64,000 nt of DNA from Diospyros lotus (lineage: Eukaryota; Streptophyta; Magnoliopsida; Ericales; Ebenaceae). The stretch spans positions 14,950,058 through 15,014,057 of the forward strand of contig NC_068345.1 of assembly GCF_014633365.1 (NCBI RefSeq), given 5' to 3'. Below are positions 56,991-64,000 of this stretch, piece by piece. The notes below the pieces were generated by a model. The model saw only the letters and a program-made list of their open reading frames with translations, was not told the DNA's origin and ran no database searches. Made by a program: the position numbers and the translations under genes. How positions within the stretch are numbered: position 1 is the first letter of the stretch; the number at the start of each line of letters is the position of its first letter.

Positions 56991-57306
56991 TATCACAACC
57001 CCAAGGATCCCCAAGGCCGTAATTGTAAGTATAATACTAGTTAGTTTACATGCAGTTATTATGTTGTACTCTAGGTTGATGTTCATATTTGTACCTTTTA
57101 GTTAACAGCCTATAAATAGGCTAAAAGAGTTAGAGAATGGATATAGTTGAATGACATTTGATTTCTGATTTCCCTCTCAATTATTCTGATCTCTCTCTCT
57201 GTTCTGTCTGTAATTCTCCCCCAATTCTTGTTGTATTTCCCTCTCTTTTAGTCTAATTCCCCTTTGATTTCTTCCAAATTCCTATTCAAACCCTAGGATC
57301 GTGACA
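56991..57306 (+). repeat. 3' LTR of the upstream element
   Basis: 316 bp, TATCACAACCCC to ATCGTGACA, with CCTATAAATAGGC near 57110 as a TATA-like site. Confidence 0.9.
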
Positions 57307-57354
57307 GATACTTAGCAAACGACCAGCTATACCAGTACCAAACTCTGTAAAATA

Positions 57355-57394
57355 TTTTTTTTTTTTTTTTTTTTTTTTTTTGGGGGGGGGGGGG
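57355..57394. repeat. T27 G13 homopolymer pair
   Basis: A run of 27 T is followed directly by 13 G. Such tracts are prone to sequencing error in length. Confidence 0.9.
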
Positions 57395-58119
57395 TGGATT
57401 TGAGTCTTTTGGACTCTGAGTATAAGGTATCCCTTGCCTACTAGGAGAGAATGCAAAAAGACATGCTACAAGGGACGCATGAATGCTACCATAGTACATT
57501 TTAAATAAACAAAAATACTCTATTATTTACACAGGTTGGAAAATTTGGGACTCAAAGGAGAAGATGCAGTTAGCAGTACAGAGTAACCTTTCAACCACCT
57601 CTAAGTCCACTCCACCGTCCTCCACCAAGCCCCGTTTTTAAGCAATAGAATTCAGTTATGCAGGAAGTGAATCAGGTAGATATGTAATGCAGCAAAATGT
57701 GGGGTAGGTTAACAGAACTAAACAGCCCATATACTATACATGATGGGTGGCGACATATAGCACCCAAATCTCCGAAGAAAGTCAAGCAAAGCCCTGCCAA
57801 CATAAACAGATAACAGATAGTCATGGTATGCCAAAATTCGCAGTATCATCATACCAACCCTGTTGTGGGCACTAGCGTTATGTTCAACCTAGTCCCACTA
57901 TGTCATAGTGATACCAAGTGTCAGAATCCTACAAGGGATAAAATACAGGCAGGTATCATGAACAGTCAAACAGAATGCAACAAATCTCTCTACTGGATGA
58001 AAACATTTCATAAATTATAAATCAATAAAAATTTTCAGTTAAATAATCATGCCAGTGAATAATCATGATATCAGATAAACACTTTGCGCGCGCGCGCATA
58101 TATATATATATATATATAT
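57395..58119. other. No recognised feature
   Basis: Ordinary non-coding DNA ending in an alternating GC then (TA)n tract at 58086-58121. I see no gene. Confidence 0.5.
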
Positions 58120-58535
58120 ATCCGAAGTTGAAAGGGTTGATGGAGACCTTACCAGTGGTCGGACCAACGACTGTGCGGCTTTGGAAAAGGGTAAGGCGGT
58201 CGCCACAGAACGAAGAAGACAAGGAGATGGTGGAGAGGCAATGGCCGGAGTAAGCAGAGGAGGTGGAGATACGGTGGCGGAGTAGGTGGCCGGCGTCGAT
58301 GTCGATGCCGAGAACAAGGGCAGACGGAGGGATGGGGGCGCTGGCCGTGGCGATGGCTGGTGGTTCTCAAAAGGAAGGAGACGGACGGAGATGGTTGCGG
58401 AGCTGGGGGTGGTCGCCTGCGTGAAGAAGAACAGAGGGGACCGGAGATGGTGGTGGCGGTACAACGGCGGAGTGCGGGTGGTTGCCGGCGTCGGTAAGAA
58501 GGAGGCTGTGGTTCGGGGGCGCTGAAGGCCCTTAT
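58120..58535 (-). other. GC-rich exon-like block
   Basis: A sharply bounded GC-rich block. On the - strand an open frame (58464 down to the donor-like CACTG/GTAAGG near 58151) encodes a Ser/Pro/Arg-rich sequence (TISVRLLPFENHQPSPRP, SASTSTPATYSATVSPPP) that looks like an organelle-targeting first exon, but I recognise no family and see no second exon. It ends with TTAAATCGGGTCGGGTCGG, a word common in plant MITEs. Gene, captured gene piece in a transposon, or chance: unresolved. Confidence 0.3.
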
Positions 58536-59545
58536 ATCCCCGACCCAGTTAAATCGGGTCGGGTCGGATCTGGGTGGCCCAGACTGGGTGGCAAAAATAG
58601 GAACTTCTGTAATTAAATTTTTAATTAATGCTTCTTTTTATTATTATTATTATTAAATGTCAGTATTAGAGTTGTTGGTCCTTTTTATCTAAATTTATAG
58701 TTCACATGACATTAAATCATTCAAATATTAGTGGGTCAATAATTAAACTCACATCGTCAAATTCATAAGATAAGAGTACTATTTTTAAATTTTCAACTAA
58801 TACATAAAATAGTAAGTAAATATTTTAATTGCAAAATACCCATGCCCATTAGCTTAGGTTTATTAATGGTGCCACTTCTATCTATGCCAACCTTCTCTAA
58901 TATATATAGCCCATTTATTTATGGGACCAATTTCTATATTAAATTTTAATGATAATATCACACCAGATAAGATATTGTTTTAATCACTTCCAGCACTTTA
59001 AACTATTAAGTTTTACTATTTATTTTTCAAAATTATAAAAAATCCTTGAAAGAATAATGAATATTTGGATGAAACTTCTATTAAATGATAGAATTTAATG
59101 TTGAATAATATACACATATACATATATATATATATATGTTCGAGTTTAGGTTCTGGGAGGAAGTACTATTTCTACTCATCTTTCTATCTTAGTCATTACA
59201 CGTTAAGTTTTTTCTAAATTTAAATTAATCAAAAAAACCATAATTAAATTAATTTCATCATGCAACAGCATCAAAAAATCATCTGATGTCCACAAATTTT
59301 TGTATATTTTTCAATCTACTCATTCAAATCAAATATCAAATTTTTCAATTAAAAAGTGCAATAACATAATATCAATTCTCAAATTTAGAAATATAGATTG
59401 ATGTGTTGCATGCTTGGTCTTGTTTGGTTAAATCATCATCTTATCTCTTTTAACTTAAAGCAACAATGTTAAAAAGTTTATTGATTATTTTAGTTGTTCT
59501 TAGATATAATTTTAGGATAAATTTTCCAACTATAAGTCCAACACA
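58536..59545. other. AT-rich DNA without a gene
   Basis: Contains an (ATT)n at about 58637-58655 and (TA)n at 59106-59138. Nothing else recognised. Confidence 0.5.
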
Positions 59546-60010
59546 CAAGAAACCTGGGAGTAGTAGTACTGGATAAATAGAGGCGACGACTGGAGGTAGT
59601 GGCGGCGATGACCGGAGGAAGTAGATCTAGAGAAGGTTGCAATGTAGAGGCTTTGGATTTGGAGGTGACAACTTGAGGCAGCGGTGACGACGATCGGAGG
59701 CGGCGGATCTGGAGGTGGCACCAATGTAGAGGCTTGGGATCTGGAGGCGGCACCGGCGTAGAGGCTTTGGATCTGGAGGCGACGACTTCAGGCAGCAGCG
59801 ACAACAATCGAATGCGGCGGATCTGGAGGCGGCACCGACGTAGAGGCTTTGGATCTGAAGGCGACGACTTCAGGCAGCGACAACGATGACCGGAGGCGCT
59901 GGATCGAGAGGCGGTAAAAACCTACAAGCAATGATGGTACCACGATGGAGTTGGAGTCGGCGGCGGCGGAGGTGATGGGCTTGAGGCGTCGACGGCAATG
60001 GAGGTTATGG
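59546..60010. repeat. GC-rich degenerate tandem repeat
   Basis: A unit of about 80-100 bp with GTAGAGGCTTTGGATCTGGA, then GGCGACGACTTCAGGCAGCG, then a GGCGGATCTGGAGGCGGCACC-like part recurs about four times (near 59644, 59728, 59757, 59840). On the - strand it is open and encodes repeats of the type SKASTxVPPPDPP. It stands out from AT-rich surroundings. No start, domain or splice signal is convincing. Confidence 0.6.
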
Positions 60011-61785
60011 GCTTGAGGCATCGAAGACGGAAGTCTTTTAAAAGAAATAAAAACAAAACAAAAATATTGCACTGATCAAATCCTATTTCCCTCCACCAAA
60101 TCCCTAGATTCGTAAAGCATTACTATCTCTAGTTAATCAAAAGTTAACAACGACTAACTTTTAAAAATATATATAATAATTTATAAAAATAATATTATTA
60201 AATATAACACATTAATTAAATCTTACTAATTTTTCTCTATTATTTTATTATTATAATTAAAAAATTTAGTAAATAATGAGAGGGAAGTGGTATATTAACG
60301 ATGACTTATTTAATTTATTGTAAAAAAATTATCTTATAATGAATGAAATTATATATAAATAGTCATTAATAATATTACATTAACCGCTAAATTTATTGTC
60401 ATTATTCTTTTGTCATGTATCTCTTTTTTGTAGTGCAATAAATAATAAAAAATTATAAGAAAATATAATGAATTAAAGACTTATCGCCAATTGAAGAACG
60501 AGAGCTTATAGTAATAAGGGAGAAGGAAACAAACTACGTGAGATTAAACTAAGCTAATTATATTTAATATATTCTATTTTACATAATCATAATATTAATA
60601 ATTTCATAAAATATCTATTTTACACCCTCATAATATTGATTTCTTGTAAATATGGGGGTTTTGTTTTTTAAGGTGAATTCTAACAATCAATTAAATATTT
60701 TTTTTTTAATAAAATGTGTAAATTGACAAAAGTTACAAATATGGTGTTAGAATTTATAGAGTCTAATTTTTGATGAATCAAGTATAATTTCTATTCATCC
60801 CAATGATGAGTTACAAGTATGGTGATAAAATTTATGACATGCAACTTTTTATAATATGGTTTAGGGATTGTATCATACTATTAAGTCATCCCGATGGTGA
60901 TCTAGTAACTCTCCAAATATTATTTACATACGACTCTAATTAAAGTGTTATATAATATGATAATATATATTTTAATTTGAATTTGAAATATAAATATGAA
61001 ATAAATGAAAAGCGTGATATTACTATTCAATAAATTAAAATTTATAACATAAATAAAAATATATTAAAAGGTGAATAATTTTTTGATAATTAATTATGTT
61101 TCGTCACAATACACTCAATGAGACAAGCATAGTGTGACTAATGTGATGACAAACTAACTATGATACTTAAGTATATTATGACAATTTTTATGATTATTAT
61201 GAGAAATTAATTTATTGTAAGAAGTCTAAATTCCTGTAATGATATTATCACCCATAACTGTCGTCACTCCTTCAAACTTCTGAGAGCCAACAAATTTGAT
61301 GTTCTTACTCGATTGCTTCATAAAATAATTGATCAGTGCATAGTACCAAAAAATAGATCGTTTAATCATGTGATATACTTAAATTTTAAAATTTAATGTG
61401 TTTTTCTTAACTATATTATCAATCTAAAAATATTTATATAATATTTTCAATATAAGACTAGTATTTATATATTCTTTAAATATTATTCAATTAAATTTTA
61501 GTTTATTTTTCACATTAAACAAAATATAATTCATATACTATTTTTTTTAAATATGAAAATGTCCCTTTCTCTCTCTCTTCTTTTTTTTTATTTTGTATAC
61601 ATTTAATAAATATTACCAATAGATAATTATTATACATTTAATATATATTTTAATTTATAATTTTTTATATATTTAATTTACATTTATATATATTTCATTT
61701 TATAGTTGATGCACATGAACTATATTATTTTATATATTTAGAATTTAATTTAAGTAAATATATTTAATTTCTATATTTATAAATA
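60011..61785. other. Strongly AT-rich DNA
   Basis: No gene. TTTTTTGTAGTG at 60424-60435 and TTCCTGTAATGA near 61230 look like CACTA-type ends but lack partners. Confidence 0.45.
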
Positions 61786-62336
61786 AAAATTTAAGATAGA
61801 TAATTTTCTCTCTCAAAATTGGTCTCAAATTTAACATGAAAAATTTTCTGTCTTAAAATTTATCTCAAATCTGAGATGAAAATTTTTTCATCTTAAAATC
61901 CATCTCAATATTTAAGACAAAAATTATTTTATCTCAAAATTCATCTCAATTTTGAAATGAATAATTTTTCGTCTCAAAATTCGTCTAAACTTAGAGACGA
62001 AAATTTTTTCATTTCAAAATTTGTCTTAAATTTGAGACAGATAATTTCTGTCTTAAAATTCGTTTTAATCTAAGACGGATAATTTTTGTCTCAAAATGTG
62101 TCTAATCTAAGATGAAAAGTTTTTCATTTCAAAATCTATCTTAAAACTCAGACAATTTTTTTTCTCTCCAAATTCGTCTCAAATTTGAGACAAAAATTTC
62201 CTAATTTCTAAATTTGTTGCAATTTGAGATGAAAAAAAATTTCGTCTCAAATTTCGAACGAAAAATTTTTCGGTCTCAAAATCTGTCTAAAAAAATTTCG
62301 TCTCAAAATCATTGTTTTCCTGTAATGACTTCTTGA
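61786..62336. mobile_element. Subterminal repeat array of a CACTA-like element
   Basis: About ten degenerate units of the form TCTCAAAATTCGTCTCAAATT and its inverse GAGACGAAAATTTTT follow one another, spaced roughly 40-60 bp. The array ends in TTTTCCTGTAATGA (about 62323-62336), a weak version of the CACTA terminus TTTTCTTGTAGTG. Dense repeats of this sort beside the end are typical of plant CACTA elements. No transposase and no opposite end seen. Confidence 0.5.
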
Positions 62337-62589
62337 AATCCTATTTTATAAAATCATTGGCCATCCTACCCCTTCTACATATTTTACTTTTTAAAAAAAA
62401 AAAACTCAAAATTTTAGAAGTAGCATTATGTGGTCATTCTTTTGATTTAACTAACCCCCAAGGGCATGCATGTTCAATTTTGGCAGGTTATTAATGTGAT
62501 ACCTACCTCACTATCTTATATCTATATTAAAACATAGATAATACAGAGAATACTAAGAGTAAAAGCATTTTCTTTTCAAATATACATTA

Positions 62590-62893
62590 GGGGGGTGTTT
62601 GGCTTAAATTAAATTATGAAAGCTTCAAGAGTTTTCTGTTGTAAATTTTTAATTTTTGGGAGGACATTTTAGTCCTTTAATTGTCCGATTGTAACATTTT
62701 TTAGGTAACTTATAGCCTATCAATAACAAAAAAACATACAAAGTACCAACTTTAAAAAAAAAACAAAAAAAGTTGCTGGAAGAGCTCGTAAGTATGACAA
62801 TTTTTCTCTTACAAAAGTTATAATTTACCCAACAAAAAAAATGAACTTATAACCTTCCTTTGACTTAGAACATAAATTAAGCTAAACGCCTTT
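62590..62893. mobile_element. Tourist-like MITE, 304 bp
   Basis: The left end GGGTGTTTGGCTTAAATTAAAT and the inverse of the right end AAGGCGTTTAGCTTAATTTATG are inverted repeats with a few changes; TTA flanks both sides (62587-62589, 62894-62896). Confidence 0.65.
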
Positions 62894-63344
62894 TTAAAGT
62901 AAACTCAAGAAATATGCTTAATAGCTTCAGGTATAGCTCTACTAACAAAGAAAGTACACTTTGAGGTGTTACTCTTTGGGCCCTCAGATTCAGTGTTCAA
63001 ATCTTGACCAACGGAGAACCTCAATAGTCAGAGCGATTCTGAAAGTTGAAAATCGTTTGTCGCTCTCACGTTTGTTGTGGGGTTAGGGATCAAACTAGCC
63101 GCCGCTGAGTTATCTGATTTACATCTCCTATTGATATTGTGAGGCCGAATAGTGGGAGGCGCTCATAATGGTGTGTTAACTCCCATCCCCTCCCTCCCCC
63201 CAAAAAAAGAAACACACTTAATAACCTACCAACGGCACCTATGTAACTCTTATCAAGCAACCAACATTTAGAAAATTCATCCCTCCCTCGCATTTAAGTT
63301 AGAAGCATTTATTTACTTATAGATAGTGATATCTAAACACCTAA
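62894..63344. other. Spacer between two MITEs
   Basis: No gene. It has a C-rich patch near 63184-63200. A phrase like GGGTTAGGGATCAAACTAGCC is unassigned. Confidence 0.4.
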
Positions 63345-63625
63345 GGTAATATTTATTAACCGAGATATATAGATCAGAAAAGGTAAAATATGAAAATTAT
63401 TTTAGATTTTTGTGCTTTTTAATATGTTTGTCAAATTTATTTGACGATCATTGAAAAAAAAATTAAGTAATTTCTTATATGATATTTTTCAGATATACTT
63501 ATCTTTCTCCCCCCAAAGATAAGTATATCTTAGAACTTATAAATAAAAAAAATGATGCATATGTCTTTTAGTGTATTCTAAAAAATTTAATAAACAGTTT
63601 GATAAAAATTTTAAAAAATACAATA
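63345..63625. mobile_element. 3'-truncated copy of the 5782-6152 MITE family
   Basis: It starts GGTAATATTTATTAACC after TAA (63342-63344) and follows 5782-6050 through AGATAAGTATATCTT and AATGATGCATATGTC to TTTGATAAAAATTTT. The right terminal repeat is missing. Confidence 0.7.
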
Positions 63626-64000
63626 CAAACAAAAGCAAAAGTAAAAGTAAAAAAATTAAATTATTAATAGACAAAATTAACCTCGATGAATATATAAATT
63701 TAAAGCTATTATATATATTTATATAAATAAAAAAATATATATGTCAATGACCGTGGGAGTTTCTTCCACTGTGGCGGCGACGTTGTTTGGCAAACCGTTG
63801 CTGCTTTATTTTTCTTAATATACATGTAATATGTATATATAATATAAAAAATGGTTTAAAGCAAAAAACTTAATAAATTCTTTATTATTTAAAAGAAATT
63901 TTTTTCAATATTTTTTTGGTAATTTAATTACTAAAAGTACTTTTGGTTTGCTGGGCAAACATGCATATATAACAATATTAAAAGTGCTCTTAAATAATTT
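63626..64000. other. AT-rich end of window
   Basis: No gene seen. A short GC-richer piece at about 63745-63810 (GTGGCGGCGACGTTG) stands alone. Confidence 0.4.

Larger units (their letters stand above)
54435..57306 (+). mobile_element. Gag-only LTR element with nested solo LTR
   Basis: LTRs 54435-54759 (325 bp) and 56991-57306 (316 bp) start TATCAC(C/A)ACCCCAAGG and end GGATCGTGACA. The duplication GATAC is perfect (54430-54434, 57307-57311). AGTATCAAAGCCAG after the 5' LTR is a decayed primer-binding site, and a G-rich tract GGAGGGGGGGAAT ends at 56990. The start TA instead of TG in both LTRs suggests the change was already in the parent element. It contains gag-like sequence related to that at 20118-20660 and no pol. 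Confidence 0.9.

Noticed and set aside
56799..57086. 95-codon - strand frame
   Set aside because: Antisense to the purine-rich end and 3' LTR of the LTR element; composition-driven.
61786..62336. CRISPR-like regular repeats
   Set aside because: Units are degenerate, partly inverted and AT-rich with no unique spacers, and the DNA is plant nuclear.

Overview
This is nuclear DNA of a flowering plant, probably a dicot; the species cannot be told from the window. It is AT-rich, its genes have GT-AG introns, the two host genes have their plant forms, and most of the rest is LTR retrotransposons (Ty1/Copia, and gag-only Ty3/Gypsy-like elements), TRIMs, solo LTRs and MITEs of the hAT, Mutator and PIF/Harbinger (Tourist) types.

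Two host genes are present and converge tail to tail. On the + strand (7328-12442) are the last six exons of a RanBPM (RanBP9/10-like, CTLH-complex) gene carrying LisH, CTLH and CRA regions; its SPRY exons must lie before base 1 or are lost. On the - strand (53522 down to 14128) is a complete gene for the minor-spliceosome protein U11/U12-65K. I assembled it from 11 exons: 1452 coding bases, 483 residues, two RRMs, every junction GT-AG and in frame. Its ten introns add about 38 kb and are full of transposons.

Layout. 1-5272: 3' part of a Copia element, split by a TRIM that is itself split by a solo LTR. 5702-6412: a MITE inside a MITE. 7328-12442: RanBPM, with two inverted Mutator-type MITEs in one intron. 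12443-14127: convergent spacer. 14128-53522: U11/U12-65K. Intron 8 (12.2 kb) holds a gag-only LTR element (18383-23967) containing three hAT-type insertions and a degenerate fragment of a GCN2 eIF2-alpha kinase gene. Intron 7 (11.3 kb) holds a Copia element with 156-bp LTRs (30037-35505), in the same orientation as the host gene and ending 47 nt before exon 8, a TRIM, and a gag-only LTR element (37446-39895). Intron 3 holds two opposed Copia relics. 53523-64000: upstream region with a gag-only LTR element carrying a solo LTR (54435-57306), two GC-rich blocks, AT-rich DNA with a CACTA-like repeat array, and two MITEs.

The host genes have no evident functional link: one product is a subunit of a ubiquitin-ligase complex, the other joins U11 and U12 snRNPs. 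I see no defence, biosynthetic or CRISPR-like system. The most unusual signals are the transposon-inflated but intact spliceosome gene, the sense-oriented Copia beside its exon 8, the GCN2 fragment inside an LTR element, and the hexanucleotide expansion inside a hAT MITE.
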